Below, piece after piece: positions 15,080 through 20,842 of a stretch of DNA of 20,842 nt. A program made the position numbers and the translations under genes. Within the stretch, counting starts at the first letter, position 1. The number at the start of each line of letters is the position of its first letter. The stretch lies in the IMG/VR virus record IMGVR_UViG_3300032116_001561, positions 1 through 20,842 of that record; one strand, given 5' to 3'. The stretch comes from a virus. The notes under the pieces are model-generated. The model searched no databases, was not told where the DNA came from, and worked only from the letters and a program-made list of their open reading frames with translations.

Positions 15080-16026
15080 GCCGTCGCCCAACGATTCGTA
15101 TTTGTCTTCGCCAGCGCTGCCTCAATCAATTTAAGAATTGATTCTGGCGCAACATTCTGTCCGCTAAAGATATTAGAAATTTGACTAGCGATATTGTTGC
15201 GCATATTCAACTGATTCTGGAGATTCTGTTGCTGCAATCCAGTTACAGCACCAATACGCTCCTTCTCCAAGCCAAGGCGAAGCATGTTCAAGTTCTGTTC
15301 CAGGTCTTGCTGAGCGCCTGTGCGAATCAACCCAATGTCGGCCAACCTCGACAGGTTTGCCTGCTCCTGCGAGGTGGTCATAATATTGGCCATATTTCTG
15401 ACCGCCTGCTGGTAGGCGTCGGCTTCGGCCTGCGACAACTGTTGGGCTGCAGCCGACTGGCCACCGGACAGACCGGCGGCAGCCATGTACTCAGCAAGAG
15501 GGTCTGCGGCGACACGGGGGGCAGCAATCTGTAGATTGGCGTAAGCATTGGCTCGGTTGTACGGGTCGGCTTCCATGCGGCCAATAGCCGCATTGATATT
15601 TTCCTGCGACACGCCGTACTGGCGCTGGAGTTCGGCAAGGGCATCGGCATACATCTTGCTCAATGTGTCCACATTGGAAGACTGCGCTGCTGGTGCCGTT
15701 GGTTGCGGAACTCTGATTTCTGGTGCACTGCCCCCGCCTGTCGTCGTGCCTCCACCTGATGTCTGGCCTCCACCCTGACCGGATGGAGTACCCGATGTTT
15801 GGCCGCCCATCCAGAATGAAGCGGGCACGTTTCTAATTGCCTCCATTGTGCGTTCATATTGGGTCAATGGCAATTGGCTTTGACCCCGACTGCCAGCGCC
15901 AGTGCCAGTGATGGCAGAACGCTGTTCGCCCCAAGGTTGCGAAATAGTGCGCCCAGCGGCAATTTGCTGACGCGCCAGTGCACTTCCTTCCATTGCATCT
16001 GCACTTCCGGTTCTACGAACTGCCAT
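15076..16026 (-). CDS. Probable internal virion protein with Gly/Ser/Thr linker
   Basis: 316 residues. The ATG at 16026 is chosen over a TTG at 16032 because GGGGAG sits six bases before it. After a basic N-terminus (MAVRRTGSADAMEGSALARQ) there is a long Gly/Ser/Thr/Pro-rich linker (about 74-118), then helical Ala/Gln-rich repeats (about 120-290; YADALAELQRQYGVSQENI, then LAEYMAAAGLSGGQSAAAQQ, then LRLGLEKERIGAVTGLQQQN). The C-terminus is Asn/Gln-rich and helical. No catalytic motif. Such Gln/Ala helical proteins with a flexible linker, lying between nozzle and giant protein, are typical of ejected internal proteins; that is inference. Not homologous to anything I can name. Confidence 0.74.
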   Translation of the reverse strand: MAVRRTGSADAMEGSALARQQIAAGRTISQPWGEQRSAITGTGAGSRGQSQLPLTQYERTMEAIRNVPASFWMGGQTSGTPSGQGGGQTSGGGTTTGGGSAPEIRVPQPTAPAAQSSNVDTLSKMYADALAELQRQYGVSQENINAAIGRMEADPYNRANAYANLQIAAPRVAADPLAEYMAAAGLSGGQSAAAQQLSQAEADAYQQAVRNMANIMTTSQEQANLSRLADIGLIRTGAQQDLEQNLNMLRLGLEKERIGAVTGLQQQNLQNQLNMRNNIASQISNIFSGQNVAPESILKLIEAALAKTNTNRWATA

Positions 16027-16028
16027 AA

Positions 16029-16463
16029 TCAACTCCCCAAGAACGGGCCAAAGCCACTCAGGGCCGCTGCCGCTTCAATAATTCGACGTTCCTTTTCGCG
16101 GTTAATCTCCTGCATTAATGCGTCATATTCCGCTACGGCGGCCGCGTCCTGCAGATTCAACTCCTGCAACTTCTGACCCATCTCAGTCAGGACATCCTGC
16201 TTCTGTCGCTGCCATCCAGCGCCATACTCGCCAAGTCCACGCTCACGGATTCCAGACGAGGTCAAACCGCGCTGAGCATATGAAGCGCCCAGTTTGCCCA
16301 GACCTTTGGTTCCCGCCACGTCAATGTCCATTGCCTGGCGGTTACCCCTTTGCTGGGAAAGGAAGCGGGCATAGGAGTTCATGGCCAGCGTGGCGTCCCG
16401 CTTCTGGGCAGCGGGGCGCTGCTGTCCACTCCACCATAGTCCTAGGTCCGTATATGCAGCCAT
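16029..16463 (-). CDS. Small probable internal virion protein
   Basis: 144 residues from the ATG at 16463 (GTG at 16466 is the next choice). Its ribosome site AAAGGG lies in the right arm of a hairpin. Mostly helical and basic in the first half (QQRPAAQKRDATLAMNSYAR), then a Gly-rich stretch (GLGKLGASYAQRGLTSSGIR) and a Glu/Lys helix (AEYDALMQEINREKERRIIE), ending GFGPFLGS. Not recognised. Its place and its resemblance in make-up to the next two proteins suggest the same internal-protein group. Its stop lies two bases before the next ATG. Confidence 0.7.
   Translation of the reverse strand: MAAYTDLGLWWSGQQRPAAQKRDATLAMNSYARFLSQQRGNRQAMDIDVAGTKGLGKLGASYAQRGLTSSGIRERGLGEYGAGWQRQKQDVLTEMGQKLQELNLQDAAAVAEYDALMQEINREKERRIIEAAAALSGFGPFLGS
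16033..16038 (-). promoter_or_regulatory. Ribosome binding site fixing the start at 16026
   Basis: GGGGAG on the minus strand, six bases before ATG 16026. It overlaps the end of the previous gene and rules against the TTG at 16032. Confidence 0.65.
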
Positions 16464-16471
16464 CACTAATA

Positions 16472-16498
16472 CCCTTTATCGTTTCACGAGGTAAAGGG
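16472..16498 (-). promoter_or_regulatory. Hairpin holding a ribosome binding site between two genes
   Basis: On the minus strand CCCTTTACC pairs with GATAAAGGG (nine pairs, one G-U) around a nine-base loop. The loop contains the stop codon of the 121-residue gene, and the right arm contains AAAGGG, the likely ribosome site of the next gene (ATG 16463). A ribosome finishing the upstream gene would open it, so this looks like a coupling device. Seen in sequence; function inferred. Confidence 0.5.
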
Positions 16499-16849
16499 CA
16501 CGAAATGAACGCAAACCTCAACATTGTGGTTGGTCCTGTCCTGCCCTGACTTGGTCAAAAAATGAATGTCAATAGTCGTAGCGTCAAAACTGTGGAGGTG
16601 GAATGGCCCCATATCGTGGGGGGCGGAGTCCACATAGTGCTCCGTGACGGTGACGGCCTCGGGTTCAAACCCGCAATTATGGGTAATGACCAGACGCCCA
16701 TTTGCGTCTGTCGTTCCCGTATAACGGCCCCAGAAACCGATGTGAGTCTTGAAGTACTCGTTAAGTGCCCCGAGAATCCACCGCAATGGGCGGGCATTTT
16801 CCCCGGTCAAAAACTGCGCTGTCGGTGCGGTGAATAGTTTGCGAGGCAT
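16484..16849 (-). CDS. Small beta-rich protein, possible tail-fibre or nozzle-tip piece
   Basis: 121 residues, not recognised with certainty. After a helical start (KLFTAPTAQFLTGENARPLR) the rest looks beta-rich: TGTTDANGRLVITHNCGFEP, EAVTVTEHYVDSAP and TTIDIHFLTKSGQ. The pattern of a Gly-Thr turn, T-D-A-N-G, strand, T-H-x-x-G-F-x-P, strand is common in short C-terminal domains of phage tail or fibre proteins. Lying directly after the nozzle-like gene fits a small fibre, tip or plug protein. It starts with ATG overlapping the nozzle gene's TAA by one base (TAATG), with only a weak GGG upstream, so translation is probably coupled. No long receptor-binding fibre is seen in the window. Confidence 0.7.
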   Translation of the reverse strand: MPRKLFTAPTAQFLTGENARPLRWILGALNEYFKTHIGFWGRYTGTTDANGRLVITHNCGFEPEAVTVTEHYVDSAPHDMGPFHLHSFDATTIDIHFLTKSGQDRTNHNVEVCVHFVPFTS

Positions 16850-18498
16850 TATGCCCTGACCCGACGAGGATTGAACTTGAACGAGATGGAGTTTATTCCC
16901 CAGGGGTTTGAACCATTGGTAGAAATCTTCAACTGCACGCTGTTAGCCAGACCAAGATTATTTCCCTTGGCCAAGTCCGAACCAAGGTCGGGGGATACCC
17001 ACGACTCGTAGCCGCCACCAATCTCGCGGGCATCTAGCGCCACCGAGAATGACCTATCTGTCGTCGCGCGATTCCAGTTGTGGTAAACCTCGACATCAAT
17101 AGTGGTGTTGTGTCCGAGTTGGCGAACGACCATCTCTGGTCGTCGCCAGAACTTCTTGGCCGACGATGCGTCGGCATCCTGCCACCGCGTGTAATAGTAA
17201 GCGTCGAATGTGTGCTCGGTCCCACGAATAGTATCGGTGTGAATATCCTGCTTATTGATTTCAATAATTGCCGGTTGATAAACGTGGGCGAATACAGGCA
17301 CTCGTCTACCCGTGGATTGAATAAAATCAATGCCAGGTCCCAATCCGTAGCCATCCCCAGTTACATACTTCGTCCAGGCTCCGCCCTCACGAATGGTCTG
17401 GTCCCATACAAACGAAGCGGTTGGTGTCGTGGCTCTCGTGTTGCCGCCGTACTTCGTGTCCGCGTTGTCGTAGGTAATTGTGGACTGGTTGTATGTTTCA
17501 ATATCTTGAGGGTCCACGCCCAGAGGTAGGGATACAAAGATGCGCCGGCCAACCCAAGAAACATAAACTCCACCCATCGAAGTTTCGGTGATTTCGCCCG
17601 TCTGGAGGAGCGGGCGAAGTGGAACAAACAAATCAGTAAAAGCGGTTCCGTTGTAAACAAACAGCCCATCGGGCCACGAGAAGAAGAACACGCCTTGTTC
17701 CGTGACGGCGACACATTGGGCATTGACCGCACCAATCTCCGTTGTCAATGGCACCAACTGGAATGTCTCTTCGTCGTACCCCATGAGTGCGTAGACAGCA
17801 CGCTTCTTGAAGATAAGCAATTGGTCGCCAAATGGAATGATGGCGGTAATGCCAGAGCCACCACCAGTCACGTCGATGTAATCCAGTTCGCGCCAAGACT
17901 CAGCAAATCCTGGATGTGAAAATCGGATTCTGTTCGGGTAGGACGTGCTGTTCTCGTTGGTATCAGCGACCCACAGCCTGTCGAGGTGTGTTGCGACGAG
18001 ATTCGCCTTGGGCATGTGCGTTCCAGTTGGCGATGCGTACGAATCCTGCCAAGCGCCAGTAGCGCTTGCGGTCAGGCTTGTGGTTGTAGTTCCACTCCAC
18101 TTCTTGCCAACATTGCTGTGACCACACGCAATATAGACCAGCGAACTCGAGCCAACTGCCCATGGTGCGAACGATGCGCCGTACGGGTTGTCGGTGTTGC
18201 TGATGGAAGACGAAATTATACCGTCTGCCGTCCAGAATACTTTGTCGTTGGCTGCAATCATCAGGTGCTTGTATGCGCCGTCCCATCCGAACAACCGCCT
18301 GGGCGTAAACGCACCAGCGGTTGCACCACCAACCGCCGCTGTCGAATAATCAATGATTCCGCCACGCGAGGAGAATCCGCCGCGCGGGTCAACGTCGACA
18401 TTCTGCATGTCTGGCGATTCATTGTTGGCCAACTGGAATGCGTCGGCTCGGTAGTTCAACCCACCAGTGAAGTCATTGACAGCGATTGTTTGAATCAT
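16849..18498 (-). CDS. Tail nozzle / tail tube B-like protein
   Basis: 549 residues. Probable lower tail-tube (nozzle) protein of a short-tailed phage, comparable in place to T7 gp12 or P22 gp10. The N-terminus IQTIAVNDFTGGLNYRAD, then NNESPDMQNVDVDPRGGF and RGGI (about 2-50) is the usual opening of this group: a Gly-Gly-Leu-Asn motif, an acidic Asn-val-asp step, and an Arg-Gly. Many beta-strand blocks follow with Trp/Tyr/Asp turns, as in a beta-propeller (DGAYKHLMIAANDKVFWTAD, DRLWVADTNEN, GDQLLIFKKRAVYALMGYDE). The C-terminus is beta-rich and basic (SFKFNPRRVRA). Start ATG overlaps the adaptor gene's TGA by one base; no strong ribosome site, so coupled. Family by pattern; no database match was run. 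Confidence 0.8.
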   Translation of the reverse strand: MIQTIAVNDFTGGLNYRADAFQLANNESPDMQNVDVDPRGGFSSRGGIIDYSTAAVGGATAGAFTPRRLFGWDGAYKHLMIAANDKVFWTADGIISSSISNTDNPYGASFAPWAVGSSSLVYIACGHSNVGKKWSGTTTTSLTASATGAWQDSYASPTGTHMPKANLVATHLDRLWVADTNENSTSYPNRIRFSHPGFAESWRELDYIDVTGGGSGITAIIPFGDQLLIFKKRAVYALMGYDEETFQLVPLTTEIGAVNAQCVAVTEQGVFFFSWPDGLFVYNGTAFTDLFVPLRPLLQTGEITETSMGGVYVSWVGRRIFVSLPLGVDPQDIETYNQSTITYDNADTKYGGNTRATTPTASFVWDQTIREGGAWTKYVTGDGYGLGPGIDFIQSTGRRVPVFAHVYQPAIIEINKQDIHTDTIRGTEHTFDAYYYTRWQDADASSAKKFWRRPEMVVRQLGHNTTIDVEVYHNWNRATTDRSFSVALDAREIGGGYESWVSPDLGSDLAKGNNLGLANSVQLKISTNGSNPWGINSISFKFNPRRVRA

Positions 18499-19178
18499 CA
18501 GTAATAGACGGGGTACTGCCAGCCATCTTGCGTCTCGTGGAATCGAGAGCCGCTGAGAATCAGCGGGCGATGAGAAGAAGGACGCATAATGTCGCTAGCC
18601 ACAAGGCGAACGGCTTCATCAAAAGAGTTGCGATAGAACGTAGCGAGTTCAACATCCTCCTGAAGTTGGTAGACCTGGGCAACAACATAGTAAACAATTG
18701 CCTGGTGCAAACGGTCGTCAGCGTCAACCGCTGTCGACGTATTGGCCGTCCAGTCAACTGGCTTGCGATAGCCGCGCAGCGACAGCGCATACACGGCGTT
18801 GGGCTTGGGCCACAGATGAATCCGACTTTCCCAGATGGAGAAGTGCAGGGGCCGACCAGTCAGGTCGGACGAACCGTTCCACACGGCCTCGGCATCCTCA
18901 TGGGCAATCAAGGTCAATCGCTGCCCACCATTGGTAGTGTCGACAACCGAAGTAATTTCCAGCGCATCTCCAGTCCCAATGGACGAGATGAGGTACTCTC
19001 TCTGGTCAGCGACGGTGGACAGCGAGTATGACTTCTGGAAAAACGGCCAGCGGCGTTCGAGCGCAATCATGCGCTCGTAGCCGTCCTTGGCATACATGTC
19101 TAGCAGGTCATTGGGCAGGTCCGTGGTGTCCATGTCTGTGATGGTTCGGACCTTGGACCGAATGTCACTCAGGTTCAT
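18498..19178 (-). CDS. Head-tail adaptor / tail tube A-like protein
   Basis: 226 residues. Probable adaptor that joins the portal to the nozzle in a short-tailed phage, in the place of T7 gp11. The N-terminal helical part (NLSDIRSKVRTITDMDTTDL, LPNDLLDMYAKDGYERMIAL, ERRWPFFQKSYSLST) followed by beta segments (QREYLISSIGTGDALEITSV, HFSIWESRIHLWPKP, YALSLRGYRKPVDW) and a final helical segment (HQAIVYYVVAQVYQLQEDVE) is typical of this class. The C-terminus is aromatic-rich (GWQYPVYY). The ATG at 19178 has AAGGAG upstream and overlaps the previous gene by 14 bases. Confident on class by order and length. Confidence 0.78.
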   Translation of the reverse strand: MNLSDIRSKVRTITDMDTTDLPNDLLDMYAKDGYERMIALERRWPFFQKSYSLSTVADQREYLISSIGTGDALEITSVVDTTNGGQRLTLIAHEDAEAVWNGSSDLTGRPLHFSIWESRIHLWPKPNAVYALSLRGYRKPVDWTANTSTAVDADDRLHQAIVYYVVAQVYQLQEDVELATFYRNSFDEAVRLVASDIMRPSSHRPLILSGSRFHETQDGWQYPVYY

Positions 19179-19395
19179 TCAGTTGCTCCTTGGCCATGCT
19201 GCGCAGATGGCCGATGCAGTATTCGGTTCCCTTTGCCCTTGGCCCATCGCAGGTTTCGTTGTTGGCAATACAGCGCGTGTGACCGATGTATGGCATGCCA
19301 CCAGCGGGGGCAGGCCGAGCATCAGCCGTAGCGTAGGGGCGCGACCCGACCGTTGCCGGTGTGCCGTGGTAAGAGTAAACAGGTGTTCCAGCCAT
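19165..19395 (-). CDS. Small Cys/His protein, possible zinc-binding
   Basis: 76 residues from ATG 19395 (GTG at 19398 is the other option). N-terminal half is Pro/Gly/Ala/Tyr-rich and likely flexible. C-terminal half has CIANNETC, then YCIGHL: C-x6-C-x10-C-x2-H, the pattern of small zinc-binding modules seen in short phage proteins. Zinc binding is inferred. No strong ribosome site: the start codon itself is in a hairpin. Role unknown; position between a basic protein and the adaptor suggests a minor head or connector factor. Confidence 0.66.
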   Translation of the reverse strand: MAGTPVYSYHGTPATVGSRPYATADARPAPAGGMPYIGHTRCIANNETCDGPRAKGTEYCIGHLRSMAKEQLNEPE

Positions 19396-19410
19396 CACTA
19401 AAAGGCTGGA
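19387..19410 (-). promoter_or_regulatory. Hairpin over the start codon of the small Cys/His gene
   Basis: Minus strand TCCAGCC pairs with GGCTGGA (seven pairs) around a ten-base loop; the ATG at 19395 spans the loop and the stem edge. It may limit initiation of that gene. Seen in sequence; function inferred. No T-run, so not a terminator. Confidence 0.42.
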
Positions 19411-19417
19411 GCGTTAC

Positions 19418-19699
19418 TCAGCGAGCGTACTTATTGCGCTGGGCGTTGCGCGGCTTGGGTGCCTTGGGCCCTTCGGAGCCAATCTTCTTGGCCGCAGCGC
19501 GATTCAACTGCCCAACTCGCTTGGCAGCAACGGCCTTGCGCGTCCGGATTCCTGCTCGACCAGATGTGGAAACATCCTGGGCGGTGTAATAATCTCCGAC
19601 TGCCTTGAGTTTTCTCCCTGCGATGCGGGTATTCATCGTATCAGCGGTGCTGCTACGGCTGGGGCGCTTCTTGGGGCTGGGCTTGGGTGAGGGGGGCAT
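19418..19699 (-). CDS. Small, very basic protein after capsid gene
   Basis: 93 residues, rich in Lys/Arg/Ala/Pro/Ser (PPSPKPSPKKRPSRSSTAD, RAGIRTRKAVAAKRVGQ, KAPKPRNAQRNKYAR). Likely disordered at both ends with a short helical centre. Net charge is strongly positive, so binding to packaged DNA or to capsid acid patches is plausible; a head-interior DNA-binding role is inference. ATG 19699 is preceded by AAAGGA at good distance and sits just after the terminator-like hairpin downstream of the capsid gene, so it may have its own translation but depends on read-through. Not recognised. Confidence 0.66.
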   Translation of the reverse strand: MPPSPKPSPKKRPSRSSTADTMNTRIAGRKLKAVGDYYTAQDVSTSGRAGIRTRKAVAAKRVGQLNRAAAKKIGSEGPKAPKPRNAQRNKYAR

Positions 19700-19704
19700 A
19701 TTGT

Positions 19705-19710
19705 TCCTTT
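19705..19710 (-). promoter_or_regulatory. Ribosome binding site for the basic protein
   Basis: AAAGGA on the minus strand, five bases before ATG 19699. Confidence 0.55.
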
Positions 19711-19713
19711 CTC

Positions 19714-19752
19714 AAAGAAGGGGTGGCCCGCCGCCCTACGGCAGACCACCCC
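19714..19752 (-). terminator. Terminator-like hairpin after the capsid gene
   Basis: Minus strand GGGGTGG pairs with CCACCCC (19752-19746 with 19726-19720), with an inner GCCG/CGGC stem, followed by TTCTTT. The 84-base gap between the capsid stop and the next gene is the longest in the window and holds little else. Likely a partial terminator that lets the capsid transcript be more abundant than downstream ones. Confidence 0.62.
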
Positions 19753-19783
19753 CTCCTGTTTGTGCCCTGTAATGGGCGGGCTA

Positions 19784-20725
19784 TCAGGCGGTAGCGTCGG
19801 TGATGACACCCTGCTTGGCGGCGTTGCGGACCGTCAAGTTGCCGTAGCACATGATGAGCGCGTAGCGGGCGTCCATGTTCTCGGGACGGACGAAGTCCGT
19901 GTTCGAGAACCACTTGCCCGAGTGACCCACCAGGGTGAGGTACTTGCTGTTGAGGAAGTACATGTAGCCAGCGGGGCAGTGCACGTCATACGCCACGGGA
20001 GCAGCCTTGAACAGCAGGTTCTGGAAGCCAGCGTCTGCGGTCTTGGTGTCGGTGTAGCGCAACTGCGGCTGCAGGAGCGACTCATACTTCTCGAACAGGG
20101 TCTGGGTGGTCAGCACCATGTCGGGGTGGTCGTTGCCAACCGAGGTGGTGTTGTACGCCGTGGTCATCTTGCCGAGCGTGAGAGCGCCAGCGTTGGCGTT
20201 CACGTACGAGCGCCAGAACTCGTTGCCCGAGGTGGCGCGGTTGATGCCACCAACGGTTCCGACCGACGACACGAGGTTGCCGAGGCCGTTCCAGTTCTTG
20301 CCCGAGTTGCCGGTGCCATTGCTGAAAAACATCTGGTTGAAGCCTTCACGCATCGACTCCTCGGCCTGCATGACCTTGGCTTCGAGCAGGTTGAGGACAG
20401 CGGCTTCGCCGTTGTTCTTCGCCTCTTCAATTCCCGAGATGGCGATGGACACAGCGTACTGCTTCCAATCGTACTCAGCGGCGGTGATGCCTTCCTGGGC
20501 GGTCAACGACAGGGTGTCGTAGCCCGAGTAGGAGGCGACGGTCGAGTTCTGACCGTAGATGAGCGGCTCAACAATCTTCGTACCGCCATCCAGCATGCGG
20601 ATGCGACCCTTATCCATGAGGAAGTAGGTCAGCGGACGAGCCGTGAACACGTTGTCGGTCAACTGCTTGCGGTAGTTCGCAAGAGTCGTTGAGAGAAGCG
20701 CGTCGAATGAAGCGTTTCCAGCCAT
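19784..20725 (-). CDS. Major capsid protein, probable HK97 fold
   Basis: 313 residues. Probable shell protein. N-terminal helix (SFDALLSTTLANYRKQLTDN) then VFTARPLTYFLMDKGRIRML, GGTKIVEPLIYGQN and YSGYDTLSL, the order of short phage capsid proteins with a DN-x-F-x3-PL and GYD signature. A long spine-like helix (AAVLNLLEAKVMQAEESMRE) precedes FFSNGTGNSGKNWNGLGNLV, also typical. The C-terminal part is beta-rich (YDVHCPAGYMYFLNSKY, LTVRNAAKQGVI). Length is normal for a minimal capsid protein with no added domain. ATG 20725 has AAGGAG eight bases upstream, the strongest site in the right arm, as expected for the most abundant protein. The stop is TGA followed in frame by TAG. It sits directly after the scaffold-like gene. 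Confidence 0.88.
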   Translation of the reverse strand: MAGNASFDALLSTTLANYRKQLTDNVFTARPLTYFLMDKGRIRMLDGGTKIVEPLIYGQNSTVASYSGYDTLSLTAQEGITAAEYDWKQYAVSIAISGIEEAKNNGEAAVLNLLEAKVMQAEESMREGFNQMFFSNGTGNSGKNWNGLGNLVSSVGTVGGINRATSGNEFWRSYVNANAGALTLGKMTTAYNTTSVGNDHPDMVLTTQTLFEKYESLLQPQLRYTDTKTADAGFQNLLFKAAPVAYDVHCPAGYMYFLNSKYLTLVGHSGKWFSNTDFVRPENMDARYALIMCYGNLTVRNAAKQGVITDATA

Positions 20726-20733
20726 TGTAGTTA

Positions 20734-20739
20734 CTCCTT
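20734..20739 (-). promoter_or_regulatory. Strong ribosome binding site of the capsid gene
   Basis: AAGGAG on the minus strand, eight bases before ATG 20725, in the 15-base gap after the scaffold-like gene. Confidence 0.75.
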
Positions 20740-20740
20740 G

Positions 20741-20842
20741 TTAGTTGGAGACGCCGTACTGCTTTTTGGCGGCAGCCCAGGCGTCTGAGACAGAACGGAT
20801 GGCTCCAACTTCTTCCTTCGCTGCTTTGGCAGAGGAACCGCT
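20741..20842 (-). CDS. C-terminal end of a probable scaffold protein, cut by window
   Basis: Only the last 33 codons are present (stop TAA at 20741-20743). They read as a helical Ala/Lys/Glu tail: AKAAKEEVGAIRSVSDAWAA, then AKKQYGVSN. The frame is open to the window edge. A gene directly before the capsid gene with a charged helical C-terminus is typical of a capsid-assembly scaffold, whose C-terminal basic helix contacts the shell protein. Known by position and style only; the main body lies outside the window. Confidence 0.6.
   Translation of the reverse strand, partial: SGSSAKAAKEEVGAIRSVSDAWAAAKKQYGVSN

Noticed and set aside
15079-15091. TTG start four codons upstream for the 472-residue protein
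   Set aside because: The ATG at 15079 overlaps the previous stop as ATGA, like most junctions here, and the TTG has no better ribosome site.
19760-20692. Plus-strand open frame of 310 residues opposite the capsid gene
   Set aside because: Mirror of the GC-rich codons of the capsid gene. The translation is Val/Gly/Leu/His-rich without domain pattern, and it would need a plus-strand transcript in the late region.
1-20842. tRNA genes, CRISPR array, insertion sequence, integrase or attachment site
   Set aside because: Almost every base is coding, the largest gap is 84 bases and holds a terminator-like hairpin, and no repeat-spacer pattern, transposase or integrase is visible.

Overview
The window looks like part of a tailed double-stranded DNA phage genome, most likely a short-tailed (podovirus-type) virus. 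It has a capsid gene, an adaptor-like gene, a nozzle-like gene and a run of internal-virion-type genes ending in a giant protein. No tape-measure, tail-tube or sheath gene is visible. The host cannot be read directly. The GC-rich, G/C-ending codons of many genes and the AAGGAG-type ribosome sites would fit an actinobacterial or other GC-rich host, but that is inference. There is no integrase, repressor, tRNA, CRISPR array or insertion sequence.

Left arm, bases 1 to 5038, plus strand: a very compact replication and recombination operon of ten genes in which every gene overlaps the next. In order they are: a Cas4/RecB-like PD-(D/E)XK nuclease (cut by the window edge), a small protein with a possible degenerate zinc ribbon, a RecA/DnaB-fold helicase-type ATPase, an archaeo-eukaryotic-type primase resembling the TOTE-type primases, a RusA Holliday-junction resolvase, a second PD-(D/E)XK-like protein, a fusion of a sigma-region-4-like helix-turn-helix with a DUF1599-type (nucleotide-modification-associated) domain, and three small unknown genes. 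Together they supply primase, helicase, end-processing nuclease and resolvase. No DNA polymerase is in the window.

Right arm, bases 5032 to 20842, minus strand (read right to left): the virion operon. It begins with the tail end of a probable scaffold gene, then the major capsid protein, a terminator-like hairpin, a small very basic protein, a small Cys/His protein, an adaptor-like protein, a nozzle-like protein, a small beta-rich protein, and three probable internal virion proteins. It ends with a 2713-residue giant probable ejection protein and an M15-type peptidase that probably cuts cell wall. Terminase and portal would be expected further right, outside the window.

The two operons converge and their last genes overlap by 7 bases (5032 to 5038), so there is no room for an ordinary intergenic terminator. 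The points most worth attention are the HTH-DUF1599 fusion, the giant protein with its long coiled-coil middle, the TOTE-like primase in a compact phage replication set, the Cys-less zinc-ribbon relic, and several hairpins placed at translation start sites and at the convergence point.
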